DNA from: Anaeromyxobacter sp. PSR-1
GTDB taxonomy: Bacteria; Myxococcota; Myxococcia; Myxococcales; Anaeromyxobacteraceae
Assembly: GCF_000964525.1 (NCBI RefSeq)
Contig: NZ_BAZG01000005.1
Span: 1 to 64,000, forward strand
Length of the DNA stretch: 64,000 nt
Direction of reading: 5' to 3'
Both the position numbers and the translations under genes were made by a program. Of the stretch, positions 39,820 to 49,510 are shown piece after piece. Numbering within the stretch: position 1 is the stretch's first letter; every line of letters starts with the position of its first letter. Below the pieces are notes generated by a model that saw nothing but the letters and a program-made list of their open reading frames with translations, searched no databases and had not been told where the DNA came from.

Positions 39820-42800
39820 TCAGGGTGGAGCGGCCACACGCCCCTGGCGTCCCGCGAACAACGCGTAGAGCGTGGGCAGCACGAGCAGCGTGAGCAGCGT
39901 CGACGTGACGAGGCCGCCCATGACGACGACGGCAAGAGGCTTCTGGATGTCGGCACCAGAGCCGGTGGCGTAGAGCATCGGCAGGTGGCCGATGAAGCTC
40001 GTGAGCGCCGTCATCAGGAGGGGGCGGAAGCGCAGGTTGCACCCCTGCTCCACGGTGTCGGTCACGGAGACCCCTCGCTCGCGAAGCTGCTTGAAGAATG
40101 CCACCAGGACGACCCCGTTCTGGACCGCAATCCCGAGCAGCACGATGAATGCCACGGCGGCGGAGACCGAGAGCGGCATCCCGAAGACCACGACGGCGAC
40201 GACTCCGCCGACGAGCGCGAACGGAAGGTTCAGAAGGACGAGCGCGGCGTATGGAACGGACCCGAGCGCGAGGTAGAGGAGCAGGAACACGAGCGCGAGC
40301 GCCACCGGTACGATGATTGCGAGGCGCTTCATCGCCCGCTCCTGGTTCTCGAACTGACCGCCGAGCCGGAGGAAGTACCCCGGGGGCAGCTCCTTCTCGA
40401 TCCCCTGAATCCTCGTGCGTACGTCCTGGACGAAGCCGCCGAGGTCGCGCCCGCGGACGTTCGCCTCGACGACGACGCGCCGCATCCCGTTCTCCCGGCT
40501 CACCTGGGCGGGGGCTTCGACGAGATTCACCTTGGCGAGCTGGGCGAGCGGAACGCGGCCGCCTTCGGGGCCAGGCACGAGCAGCCGCACGATCTCGTCG
40601 ATGTCTTTACGGCTCTCCTGCGGAAAGCGAACCGTGACCGCGAACCGACGCTGGCCCTCGACGAGCGTGCTCGCCTGCCGTCCGCCGATCGCGGTCTCGA
40701 TCGTGTCGTTCACGTCGCCGACGCGAATGCCGTACCGGGCGGCCGCCTCGCGATCGATCTCAAGGTCGACCTGCGGCATCCCCGACACCTGCTCCACCTT
40801 CACGTCGCCCGCGCCTCGGACCCCGCCGACCGCAGCGCCGATACGATCGGCGAACCCCTTCAGGACCTCGAGGTCGGGTCCGAAGACCTTCACGGCGAGG
40901 TCGCTCTTCACGCCCGAGATGAGCTCGTTCACGCGCAGCGCGATCGGCTGCGAGAACGAGAGCCGAAGACCGGGGACATCGGCGAGCTCCTTACGCATCG
41001 CCTCGACGAGCTCGGCCTTGTCGCGCCCGCCCTTCCACGCGCGGCGCGGCTTCAGCATGACGAACACGTCCGTCTGCTCCGGCCCCATCGGATCCTCGGA
41101 GATCTCGGCGCGGCCGGTCTTCGACACGACCGTATCCACCTCCGGGAACTCCCGGAGCCGTTTCTCCATGTAGCTCGCGACGTTCACCGACCCGGCGAGA
41201 GACGCGTTCGGCAGCCGAACCACATTGATGGCGATAGAGCCCTCGTCGAGCGGCGGCATGAACTCGGTTCCGATCAGCGGAACGAGGGCCGCCGACGCCG
41301 CGAGCACCACCGTGCTTATGGCCATGGTTCGGTGCGGATGCGCGACCGCCCGGCGGAGGAGCCAGAGGTAGCCCTCGTGGAGGCGGCGCACGAGCCGAAA
41401 CTCCTTCTCCGGCCCGTGCTTCAGCAGCGACGCGGACAGGACGGGCACCACGGTGAGCGCCACGGCGAGCGAGACGAGCAGCGCGATGAGCATCGTCGTC
41501 GCGAGCGGTGCGAACATCTTCCCCTCGACGCCCTGCAGCGCGTACAGCGGCACGAGGATCACCGCGATCACGAGCACCGAGAACGCCACCGGGCGCGCGA
41601 CCTCCCTCACTGCCATCGCGATGACGTCGCGGAGATCGCGCTCGCGGTCCTCCGCGAGGTGCCGCCGCACGTTCTCGACCACGACGATCGAGGCGTCGAC
41701 GACCATCCCGACGGAGAACGCGAGGCCGCCGAGGGACATGAGGTTCGAGGTGAGCCCCGCCCAGCCCATCACGATGAAGGTCACGAGGAACGTGAAGGGC
41801 AGCGCGAAGAGAACGACCACAGCCGTGCGTAGCTCCGCCACGAACAGGAACAGCACGAGGACGACGAAGATCCCGCCCTCGAGCAGCGCGTCGACGACGG
41901 TCTTGATACAGGCCTCGATGAGCGAGGTGCGGTCGTAGAAGACGCTGATCCTCGCCCCCTGGGGCAACGTCCCCCGGGCGCGCTCGATCGCTTCCTTCAC
42001 ACCGGAGACGACGTCCTTGGCGTTCGCGCCCTTCAGCATGATCACCATGCCCGTCACGGCCTCGCCGTTCCCGTCGCGAGTCACGGCGCCCTGGCGCGGC
42101 TCCGCGCCGATCACCACGTCCGCCACGTCGCGGAGGTACACCGGCGAGCCGTCGAAGGCGCGGAGCACGATCCGCTCGATGTCGGGGACGTCGCGGAGGA
42201 GACCGACGCCGCGGAGGTACGTCTGCTCCCAGCCCACGGCGATCACACCGCCGCCGGCGTTCCCGTTCGACCGCTCGATCGCCTCGGAGACGTCTCGGAT
42301 GGTGAGCCGGTACTTCACGAGCCGGTCCGGATGGACGAGGACCTGGTACTGCTTCACCTCGCCGCCGAAGCTGTTCACCTCGTTCACCCCGGGGACGGGG
42401 CGAAGCTGCGGGGCGAGGACCCAGTCCTGGATCGTTCGCAGGTCCATCGGGGAGAGCCCATCTCCCTCGAGCGTGTACTGGAAGATCTCGCCGAGCCCGG
42501 TCGAGATCGGCCCGAGCTCCGGCTGGACGCCCGGCGGCAGGTGCTCGCGGGCGCCAGCCAGCCGCTCGAAGACCACCTGCCGCGTCCAGTAGGTCTCCGC
42601 GCCGTCCTCGAACACGACCACCACCTGGGACAGCTCGGCCTTGGAGAGCGACCGCACTCTCAGGACGCGCGGCAAACCGCGCAGCGCCTGCTCGATGGGG
42701 AAGCTGACCCGCTGCTCGACGTCGACCGCCGCGAGGCCAGGCGCCTTCGTGAGGATCATCACCTGCGTGTTCGTCACGTCGGGAAAGGCGTCGATGGGCA

Positions 42801-42894
42801 AGCGCTTCCACGCGACCCAGCCCGCAACGGAAAGCAACGCGGTGAGCGCGAGGACCAGGAGCCGGTTCTTGAGGAGCCACTCGATGAAGCGCAT
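39820..42894 (-). CDS. Heavy-metal RND efflux pump (CzcA/CusA type)
   Basis: 1024 residues from the ATG at 42894, 8 bp after the MFP stop. LPIDAFPDVTNTQVMILTKAPGL, FEDGAETYWTRQVVFERL and SVGMVVDASIVVVENVRRHL are features of the heavy-metal RND subfamily. It exports metal from periplasm or cytoplasm through the OMF-MFP set encoded upstream. Whether it is a monovalent (Cu/Ag) or divalent (Zn/Co/Cd) pump cannot be fixed by eye; the single D in segment 4 fits either class loosely. Confidence 0.88.
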   Translation of the reverse strand: MRFIEWLLKNRLLVLALTALLSVAGWVAWKRLPIDAFPDVTNTQVMILTKAPGLAAVDVEQRVSFPIEQALRGLPRVLRVRSLSKAELSQVVVVFEDGAETYWTRQVVFERLAGAREHLPPGVQPELGPISTGLGEIFQYTLEGDGLSPMDLRTIQDWVLAPQLRPVPGVNEVNSFGGEVKQYQVLVHPDRLVKYRLTIRDVSEAIERSNGNAGGGVIAVGWEQTYLRGVGLLRDVPDIERIVLRAFDGSPVYLRDVADVVIGAEPRQGAVTRDGNGEAVTGMVIMLKGANAKDVVSGVKEAIERARGTLPQGARISVFYDRTSLIEACIKTVVDALLEGGIFVVLVLFLFVAELRTAVVVLFALPFTFLVTFIVMGWAGLTSNLMSLGGLAFSVGMVVDASIVVVENVRRHLAEDRERDLRDVIAMAVREVARPVAFSVLVIAVILVPLYALQGVEGKMFAPLATTMLIALLVSLAVALTVVPVLSASLLKHGPEKEFRLVRRLHEGYLWLLRRAVAHPHRTMAISTVVLAASAALVPLIGTEFMPPLDEGSIAINVVRLPNASLAGSVNVASYMEKRLREFPEVDTVVSKTGRAEISEDPMGPEQTDVFVMLKPRRAWKGGRDKAELVEAMRKELADVPGLRLSFSQPIALRVNELISGVKSDLAVKVFGPDLEVLKGFADRIGAAVGGVRGAGDVKVEQVSGMPQVDLEIDREAAARYGIRVGDVNDTIETAIGGRQASTLVEGQRRFAVTVRFPQESRKDIDEIVRLLVPGPEGGRVPLAQLAKVNLVEAPAQVSRENGMRRVVVEANVRGRDLGGFVQDVRTRIQGIEKELPPGYFLRLGGQFENQERAMKRLAIIVPVALALVFLLLYLALGSVPYAALVLLNLPFALVGGVVAVVVFGMPLSVSAAVAFIVLLGIAVQNGVVLVAFFKQLRERGVSVTDTVEQGCNLRFRPLLMTALTSFIGHLPMLYATGSGADIQKPLAVVVMGGLVTSTLLTLLVLPTLYALFAGRQGRVAAPP

Positions 42895-42902
42895 CGCCGC
42901 CC

Positions 42903-44291
42903 CTAATCTGCGCAACCGGCGCCCATCTTCGAGCGCAGGACGTCAGACTTCAGCAGGAAGGCTCCCTCGGCCGCGAGCGTCTCGGCGCCCGAGAGGCCGT
43001 GCTTCACCTCGACCCAGTCTAGCCACCTCCGGCCCGGTTCGATCGGGCGCCGAACCCAGTAGTCGCCGTGGTGGTGTACGAAGACGAAGGACCGCCCCTC
43101 GTCCGAGAGCACTGCCGCCCTCGGAACGGCGAGCGCCTCCTCCTGCCCGGGCAGGAAGATCCGGACGGTCGCGAACATCCCGGCGCGGAGCTTCGCGTCG
43201 GTGTTCGGAGCGGCCACCCGCACCTTCACCGTCCGGGTCCGCTCGTCCATCGCCGGCCCGACGAAGTCGACGGCGCCCGGGAACGAGCCGTCCTGGAAGG
43301 CCTTCACGGCGATCTCGGCGCGGAGCTTTCCACCCCGCTGCGCGTCGAGGACCCGCCCGAGCTGCTCCTCGTGGAGATCCGCCCACACCCACATCGACGA
43401 GACGTCGCCCACCGTCACGATGCTCTCGTCGGGCTTCATGAGCTCGCCCGGCACCGCGCGCATCTCGAGGATGATCCCGTCCGCGGGCGCACGGACGACG
43501 AGAGCGCCTTCACCCGCGCTCCGGCCCGCCGTCCCCAGCCGCTCGACCTCTCCGGCGCCCACGCCGAGCCGCGTGAGCTTCTCCTGCGCCGAGCGAGCGC
43601 GGATCTGCGCGGCCTCGAGATCATGGCGCGCGGACAGGTATTCCTTCTCGGAGGAGATCTGCTCCTTCCGGAGCTGCTCCTGCCGCTGGAAGCTGGAGCG
43701 CGCGAGCCGGAGCGCCGCCTGCGCGGCGAGGTAGTCGCTCTCCACCTCGCCGAGTTGCACGCTCTCGAGCTCGACGATGGGCTGGCTGGGCCGGACCCGT
43801 TCTCCTAGGGTCGCGTGGACCTTCCGGACGATACCCTCGACGCGCGGCGAGACGTGGGTGACGTGCCGCTCGTCGAACCGGACCTCGCCCGTTAGCACGA
43901 TCGGCGCCTCGACGCGGCGCCTCGAGATGCTCGCCTTCTTCACGAGGCCGCCCTGGACGAGCTTCTCGGGAACGCGAACGACGCCGACCTCGTAGCGGCA
44001 CTCGTCGCACTCGTGAGTCTTCTTTCCGTGCTCGCACATCGCCGCGAAGAGGTCTTCGACGGAACGGTCGAGGTCCGAGATCTTCTCATCGCCGCGCCGG
44101 CTAGGGTCCGTCTCCTCGCGAGCGGCGGGCGCCGACGCGGCGTTCGGGGCGCCGGGCTGCCTGCGGCCGGAGTCGCCGCCGTGCGGGTCGGCGATCAGCT
44201 CGCCCGCGACTTCCGCTTTTCCGCTTCCTCGGCACGCGACCGCGAGGAGCGCGACGGCGAGCAGGACGCCCCTAAGCTTGCAGCGGATCAT
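42903..44291 (-). CDS. Heavy-metal membrane-fusion lipoprotein (CzcB/CusB type)
   Basis: 462 residues from the ATG at 44291, overlapping the OMF stop (ATGA). Lipobox VALLAVAC. A linker of about 50 residues precedes CEHGKKTHECDEC (C-x8-C-x2-C), a likely metal-binding site found in some CzcB proteins. Then come APIVLTGEVRFDERHVTHVSPRV, a coiled coil and RAPADGIILEMRAVPGEL. It connects the pump to the outer-membrane channel and may hand over metal. Confidence 0.87.
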   Translation of the reverse strand: MIRCKLRGVLLAVALLAVACRGSGKAEVAGELIADPHGGDSGRRQPGAPNAASAPAAREETDPSRRGDEKISDLDRSVEDLFAAMCEHGKKTHECDECRYEVGVVRVPEKLVQGGLVKKASISRRRVEAPIVLTGEVRFDERHVTHVSPRVEGIVRKVHATLGERVRPSQPIVELESVQLGEVESDYLAAQAALRLARSSFQRQEQLRKEQISSEKEYLSARHDLEAAQIRARSAQEKLTRLGVGAGEVERLGTAGRSAGEGALVVRAPADGIILEMRAVPGELMKPDESIVTVGDVSSMWVWADLHEEQLGRVLDAQRGGKLRAEIAVKAFQDGSFPGAVDFVGPAMDERTRTVKVRVAAPNTDAKLRAGMFATVRIFLPGQEEALAVPRAAVLSDEGRSFVFVHHHGDYWVRRPIEPGRRWLDWVEVKHGLSGAETLAAEGAFLLKSDVLRSKMGAGCAD

Positions 44292-45511
44292 GGCAGCTCC
44301 CGACCGGACAGCAGGAAGAGAGCGCCACACTCGATGTCTCGTTCGCGGGCGCTCGTGAGGACGTCGCGGCGGGCCGCGAGCAACACCCGTCGCGCGTCGA
44401 TGACGTCGAGGATCCCCGCCTCGCCGAGCTGGAACGTGCGCTCCAGGGTGCGGGCCGAATCCTCGGCGCGAGGAAGGATGTCGGCTCTCTGGCGGTCCGC
44501 GATGGCGCGCGTTCGTGCGCAGGCCGAGACCGCGTCTGCTATCGCCGCCGTGACGGCTCGGCGCTCCGCGTCCGCCCGGCTCGCCGCCTCGTCCGCGGCT
44601 GCCTCGGCGCGGCGGACGCGGCCTGACTTCCAGTCCCACAGCGGCAGCTCGACCGCGAGTCGGCCACCGATCGCCTCCCGGTCCAGCTCGCTCGAGTAGA
44701 AGCCACCAAGGGTCACGGCCGGGATCCTCGACCGCCGCGCGGTCGAGGCCTCAGCCCTGGCCGCCGTGGCGCGCGCGAGGGCCGCTCGCACGCGCGGGTG
44801 CCAGGCGAGGTCGCCTGCCGCGGCGGCGTCCTCGACCTGGGGCGGCGTGGGCGGAACCTCGACGCGGCTGATGGTCGCACCGAGCCAGGCACCGAGCTGC
44901 GCGACCGCGGCGTCGCGGCTCCCGCGGGCGGACGCGACATCGTTCCGCACACGCTCGAGCTCGAGCTCCACCCGCGGGACCTCGACCGGGCGCCCCTCGC
45001 CCACCGCTACCCTGCGCCGGACGAGCCGCGTCAGCGCATCGACCTGCTGCTCCGTCGCCTCGAGGGTCTCGACTTCGGCCTGAGCGTATGCTGCGCTGAC
45101 GAAGAGCCGCCACAACTCAGCGGAGACCTCTGCGCGGAGCGCCGCGCTCTCCATGGTCACCTCGTCCACCGTCGCGCGAGCCGCCTCGATCTCGGGCCCG
45201 CGTCGCGCGAGCCAGTCGAGCGGGAGCGAGATCGCGAGTCCCCACTCGTCCCGGCGGGCAGGACCTTCGCGCGCAATGCCCCGGCCTATCGTGGCCTCGA
45301 CCTCCGGGTTCGGAGGCGTCCGTGCGGCGGTGATGCTTCCCTCGGCCGAGCGGACCCGGGAGCGCGACGCTGTGACCCGGGGGTCCCGCTCGATCGTCGC
45401 GGCCACGTCGGCCCAGCGGAGCGGCGATGCCTGGGATGTGGGTACCTGCGCGAGCGCGGGCGCCCCGTACGCGAGCACGAGCGCGCACGTCCATCGTCGA
45501 TGTGCCGACAA
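44288..45511 (-). CDS. Outer-membrane factor of the heavy-metal pump (CzcC type)
   Basis: 407 residues with a signal peptide (CALVLAYGAPALAQ). Two outer-membrane efflux repeats, the first ending WRLFVSAAYAQAEVETLEATEQQV, the second with GEAGILDVIDARRVLLAA. It forms the trimeric tunnel across the outer membrane. Second gene of the His-rich-protein/CzcC/CzcB/CzcA operon. Confidence 0.85.
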   Translation of the reverse strand: MSAHRRWTCALVLAYGAPALAQVPTSQASPLRWADVAATIERDPRVTASRSRVRSAEGSITAARTPPNPEVEATIGRGIAREGPARRDEWGLAISLPLDWLARRGPEIEAARATVDEVTMESAALRAEVSAELWRLFVSAAYAQAEVETLEATEQQVDALTRLVRRRVAVGEGRPVEVPRVELELERVRNDVASARGSRDAAVAQLGAWLGATISRVEVPPTPPQVEDAAAAGDLAWHPRVRAALARATAARAEASTARRSRIPAVTLGGFYSSELDREAIGGRLAVELPLWDWKSGRVRRAEAAADEAASRADAERRAVTAAIADAVSACARTRAIADRQRADILPRAEDSARTLERTFQLGEAGILDVIDARRVLLAARRDVLTSARERDIECGALFLLSGRELP

Positions 45512-45625
45512 GTCCTGCCTCCTGACGCGAGACGTGCGACCCGCCGGCGCGAAGGGCGCCGCCGGTCCGAGGAACGCGCGAGGTCCGGGCGTGCCCGGCG
45601 CTCGCGCGAACGAGACGTCACCGCT

Positions 45626-45958
45626 TCAGGAGATCGGGGGGCGGAAAGGGCGAGCCGGCTCCCGCGCGGCGATCATCAGCTCGCCGGGGTTGAACACCCT
45701 CGAGGCGGCGCTGTCGAGCGAGGCGACGACGACCTCGCCCGGCGGAATGACCGCCTGGGTCGCGCAGCAGGTGCAGTGATGGTGCGTCGTGCCGCAGCCG
45801 TGCTCGGACCTCGGGTCGCCGAGATCGCCGTGGTCGGCCGCACTGTGCGGCACGTGGCCCGTCCGCGCGTATTGCACGACGGCCTCGCCCATTTCGGCCA
45901 GGCCGGGCACGAGCCCGTTCACGAGCATGAAGACGAGGAGCACCCGCATGACGCTCAT
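45626..45958 (-). CDS. Periplasmic His/Cys-rich metal-binding protein
   Basis: 110 residues from the ATG at 45958. An N-terminal membrane/signal segment (RVLLVFMLVNGLVPGLAEMGE) is followed by HVPHSAADHGDLGD and EHGCGTTHHHCTCC, which carry about eight histidines and four cysteines. It is the first gene of the heavy-metal efflux operon and probably binds or senses metal in the periplasm. Such small proteins are common ahead of Czc-type operons but have no assigned biochemistry. Confidence 0.7.
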   Translation of the reverse strand: MSVMRVLLVFMLVNGLVPGLAEMGEAVVQYARTGHVPHSAADHGDLGDPRSEHGCGTTHHHCTCCATQAVIPPGEVVVASLDSAASRVFNPGELMIAAREPARPFRPPIS

Positions 45959-46126
45959 GATGGTAGCGACCCGGGCGCTGCGGCGCAAAGGCCGCCGTAC
46001 GCACGGTATGATCTCGGCGCCGGCCCGAGGGGTCGGCTCCTGCGGTTCATCCGTGGCCGTGTTGCGATCGGACGTGTCATCCGGGTCATCAACCGACGAT
46101 GAACATAGGCTCAGCTTGGGGAGCAG

Positions 46127-46146
46127 GCGTTGCGTGCAGGCAACGC
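46127..46146. promoter_or_regulatory. Palindromic operator before the heavy-metal efflux operon
   Basis: GCGTTGC-GTGCAG-GCAACGC, identical in both arms to the site at 39738 and differing by one base in the centre. CATAGG lies 17 bp away (46104-46109), as at the other site, followed on the minus strand by the start of the His-rich gene about 145 bp downstream. Confidence 0.65.
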
Positions 46147-46215
46147 GCCGCGTTTTCGGGTTCGGCGGCGCCACGTGGCGGGATATATGCGGTCCCCGCC
46201 TCGCCGACTCGTCCT

Positions 46216-46332
46216 TCAGAGCTTCGTCTCGTTCACGAGGACGAGGCCGTTCTCGCGCACACACGCCCGGAGCTCCACCAGGAACGCTTGAATGTCGGCA
46301 TCGGTGTGAAGTGGGCTTCTTAGCCGGTGCAC
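46216..46332 (-). CDS. Short open frame downstream of 46363, possible gene fragment
   Basis: 38 codons from a GTG, in the same frame as the upstream gene and 30 bp after its stop. The peptide ends AFLVELRACVRENGLVLVNETKL, amphipathic and protein-like. It could be a small gene, or a fragment separated from its neighbour by a stop codon. I do not recognise it. Confidence 0.3.
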   Translation of the reverse strand: MHRLRSPLHTDADIQAFLVELRACVRENGLVLVNETKL

Positions 46333-46362
46333 CAAGCGCGTCCTTGCGCCGTGTGCGGACCC

Positions 46363-46800
46363 TCAGCGCTCGGGCAGAGACAGGCGCTTCAATCGCCTCC
46401 GTATCTCGGTGAGGCAGTACGCCTCGGGTGCGCCAGCGGGGTGCGCTTGCGGCTCGAAGTCACGCAGCAGTCGAATCGTGAGCGCCACCTCGTCCGTACC
46501 CGGCACCTCGCTCGACTCGTACAGCGCGGGCCTGAACGGCTCGACCTCGATCCGGCCGATGCTCCGGCACTCCGGCAAGAGTGTCTCCGCAAGCGATTGG
46601 AGAGATGCCGCCAGGGCGCGGGACTTCGGGCCGCCGGGGAGTGCTCGGGCACGTTTGTCATGCCCCGCGAACAGGCGGACGTTGAAGCCGACGGGCCACC
46701 GACCGTTGCCCGTGATCACCCACTCTTGCTCGACCGAGTAGTGGACGTGGTGACGCTTCACGAACGCTCGAAGCACGCTCTCGTCGCGAGCCTCGGTCAT
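46363..46800 (-). CDS. Conserved-looking protein of unknown function
   Basis: 145 residues from the ATG at 46800. Segments YSVEQEWVITGNGRWPVGFNVRLFAGHDKRARALPGG and DEVALTIRLLRDFEPQAHPAG suggest a compact soluble domain. No signal peptide, cysteine or membrane segment. It is separated from the metal operon on the same strand by about 230 bp. I cannot assign a family. Confidence 0.6.
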   Translation of the reverse strand: MTEARDESVLRAFVKRHHVHYSVEQEWVITGNGRWPVGFNVRLFAGHDKRARALPGGPKSRALAASLQSLAETLLPECRSIGRIEVEPFRPALYESSEVPGTDEVALTIRLLRDFEPQAHPAGAPEAYCLTEIRRRLKRLSLPER

Positions 46801-47033
46801 CGCTCCCTCCAGAATCGCGGCGCGCCTTCGCCGCACCCGCGTTCGATTAGACGAAGATGTCGCGCAAATGAGGACGGCGTGGGTGGGGCGTTCCACGAAG
46901 AAAGTGCATTCGTTTGACTGCGCTCAACGCATGACGGAATCGGCGGAACCACACCATCGCTGGCGGCTCGGAAGGGGTGGGACGCTCTGCATCTGGCGCG
47001 GGGTGCCCGCTGGACCGACGGGAGATCGCCGAA

Positions 47034-48395
47034 ATGCGCAGACGCCGCGCTGGTACGAATGATCGCTCACCACGGCGCGCAGCGCAGCTGGCTGCGTTCG
47101 CTTGCTGGCTGTCGCTCGCGTCGGTACCGACCGCCGCGCGAGCGAGGCATCTCACGCTCCCGGAAGCGGAAGTCCGCGCGCTCGCGGCGAGCCCGGCGGC
47201 GCGCGTCGCCCGGCTGGAGGCGCTGGCCGCGCATGAGCGCTCGATGCAGGCGTACGCCCGCCACCTGGGGGAGGGGGATCTGGTCGCATCCGGCAACCGC
47301 TTCGAGGGTGCGCGGCTGGTGCGTCCTATCACCGGCCCGATCACCCCCGCGACCATGGCCGCGATGCCGTTCGACCGGGACCAGCTCCACTTCGGCGCGG
47401 CGTGGCAGATCCCGCTCTTCGCGGGCGGCGCGCTGGTCCGGGGGGACCGGGCAGCGCGGCTCGCCGAGCGCGCCGCGGACGCGCAGGCATCGCATGCGCT
47501 CGACGAGGTTCGGTACAACGTTCGCGCGGCCTACCGGAACGTCCTCGCCACGCGGCACGCGCTCGACGTATCGCTCGCCTACGAGCAGGCGCTCACGCAG
47601 GACGATGTGTCCGCGCGTCTCCAGGTGGAGACCGAGGCGTGGTCGGCGGCCGATGCGGCCAAGGTGAGCTTTGCGCTCGCCAGCGCGCGAGCCCGCCGCG
47701 CCGCGCTCACGGCGCAGCTCCAGAGCTCTCAGGCCCTCCTCGCCGCGATCATGGGCGAGGACGGTGCCGTGACCTACGAGCTCGAGGACATCCCGGACGA
47801 GCCGGCCGCGCTCCCCCAGCGGTCCTTGGCCGACCTCAGCGACGCCGCGCAGACGGGCCGTCGCGACCTCGCCGGCGCGCGAGCGGCGGCCGAGGCGCAG
47901 GAGGAGCGAGCGGGGGCGGTACGTGCCGGCTTCTGGCCCCAGCTCGCGCTCGCCGGGAGCTACCTGTGGAACCGCGGGCGGGACGTCGGGCGGGTCCCGG
48001 AGACGTACGAGGTCACGCTGCAGCTCCGGATACCCATCCTGTCCGATGTCGGGCGCGTCTTCGCGGCCCGAGAGGCCGACGCCGTCGCGGCGCAGGCGGC
48101 GGAGCGCGCGCGGGCGAAAGAGCTGGAGGTGCGCGGCCAGGTGGTGGACGCGCTCGGACGCCTTGACGCCGCGCGGGCCGGGTTCGACGCCGGCAAGGCG
48201 CAGCGAGCGCTCGGAGCGGAGGTCGCCCGCGTGGAGAAGCTCAAGCTCGAGTCGGGCAGGGGAAAGGTGGAGGACTACCTCGCGGCGCGCGCCCAGGCGC
48301 TGGAGGGTGAGACCGGCTACTGGCAGGGACTCTACGGCCTCCAGAGCGCCTACGACTACCTGGCCCTGGTGACGGGCATCGGAGGAACGCCGTGA
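47034..48395 (+). CDS. Outer-membrane factor of a third RND system
   Basis: 453 residues. Signal region LAAFACWLSLASVPTAARA, then two TolC-type repeats (FGAAWQIPLFAGGALVRGD; LQLRIPILSDVGRVFAARE). The start at 47034 has GGGAGA upstream. It is the first gene of an OMF-MFP-RND operon in which both following genes start at GTG codons overlapping the previous stop. Not closely similar to the other two OMFs. Confidence 0.8.
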   Translation: MRRRRAGTNDRSPRRAAQLAAFACWLSLASVPTAARARHLTLPEAEVRALAASPAARVARLEALAAHERSMQAYARHLGEGDLVASGNRFEGARLVRPITGPITPATMAAMPFDRDQLHFGAAWQIPLFAGGALVRGDRAARLAERAADAQASHALDEVRYNVRAAYRNVLATRHALDVSLAYEQALTQDDVSARLQVETEAWSAADAAKVSFALASARARRAALTAQLQSSQALLAAIMGEDGAVTYELEDIPDEPAALPQRSLADLSDAAQTGRRDLAGARAAAEAQEERAGAVRAGFWPQLALAGSYLWNRGRDVGRVPETYEVTLQLRIPILSDVGRVFAAREADAVAAQAAERARAKELEVRGQVVDALGRLDAARAGFDAGKAQRALGAEVARVEKLKLESGRGKVEDYLAARAQALEGETGYWQGLYGLQSAYDYLALVTGIGGTP

Positions 48396-49510
48396 GGAAG
48401 ATCGTCGTCGCCGTGGTCGTGGTGGCCGTCGTGGCTGCCGGGTTGGGGGTGGTGGTGCACCGCAAGCGCGAGCTCGCCTCCCTCGCATCTCCTGGCGCGG
48501 CGCCGGTGCCGGTGCGCCTCGTCGCCGTCCGGGAGGGCGCCGTCACGGAGGGAGTTCGCACGGTCGCGCTGGTCCAGGCGGACACCGCCACGACCGTCGC
48601 AGCGCAGGTCGGAGGGACGCTCGTCGCGGTCCTCCGGCGCGAAGGGGACCGGGTCGCCAGGGGAGACGTCCTCGCCCGCATCGATCCTCGCACGCTGGAG
48701 GACGCCGCGGCGGCCGCCCGGGCGCGGCTGGCGGCCGCCACCGAGGAGCTCGCCCATCAGCAGGCCGTCAACCGCCGCGACGAGGCGCTGTTCGCCGGGA
48801 AGGCCATCTCGCGTCAGGCGCTGGACACGAGCAGGGCGCAGCTCGAGGGCGCTCGCGCCGCCGAGATCGGCGCCCGGCGCGCGCTCGAGACCGCTCGGAC
48901 CGCGCGGGGTTACGCGGACGTGGTCGCGCCCTATGCCGGGGTGATCACCGGGAGGGCGGTGGAGCCCGGCGACCTGGCGACCCCCGGGAAGCCCCTCTTC
49001 ACCCTGCAGGCCTCGGGTAAGGCGCGGCTGCTGTCGAAGCTCTCCCAGTCGTCGCTCGCCGGCATTGCACCGGGCGCGGCGGCGACCTTCGTCTCCGGCG
49101 GTCAAAGCGTCGCCGCGCGCGTGACCCGGGTGTACCCAGCGCTCGACGCCGCCCGCCTCGGCGCCGTTGAGACCGTGCTGCCCGAGGCGCCTTTCGGGCT
49201 GCGACCCGGCTCGATCGTCGCCGCGAGCTACGACGTGCGACCGGTGCACGGGCTGGTCGTCCCTTCACTCGCGCTCCTCGAGGGAATGGACGAGACGATG
49301 GTGGTGCGCGCCAGGGACGGACGCGCCGAGCCGGTCCCGGCCTCGGTGGTCGCGCGCGGCACGAACGAGGTGGTGGTCAACGGACCCCTGAGCCCCGGGG
49401 ACCTCGTGGTGACCGCCCTCCCGAGCGAGCTCATGGCGCTGACCGCGGGCACGCCCCTCCGCGCGACCGCGGCGCCGCTCGTTCGTGAGGCCCGGGAGGT
49501 TCGACCGTGA
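48392..49510 (+). CDS. RND membrane-fusion protein (third system)
   Basis: 372 residues from a GTG overlapping the OMF stop. One N-terminal membrane segment (IVVAVVVVAVVAAGLGVVV), the half-lipoyl block VGGTLVAVLRREGDRVARGDVLARIDP, a coiled coil and VVAPYAGVITGRAVEPGDLA. It bridges pump and outer-membrane factor. Confidence 0.83.
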   Translation: MRKIVVAVVVVAVVAAGLGVVVHRKRELASLASPGAAPVPVRLVAVREGAVTEGVRTVALVQADTATTVAAQVGGTLVAVLRREGDRVARGDVLARIDPRTLEDAAAAARARLAAATEELAHQQAVNRRDEALFAGKAISRQALDTSRAQLEGARAAEIGARRALETARTARGYADVVAPYAGVITGRAVEPGDLATPGKPLFTLQASGKARLLSKLSQSSLAGIAPGAAATFVSGGQSVAARVTRVYPALDAARLGAVETVLPEAPFGLRPGSIVAASYDVRPVHGLVVPSLALLEGMDETMVVRARDGRAEPVPASVVARGTNEVVVNGPLSPGDLVVTALPSELMALTAGTPLRATAAPLVREAREVRP

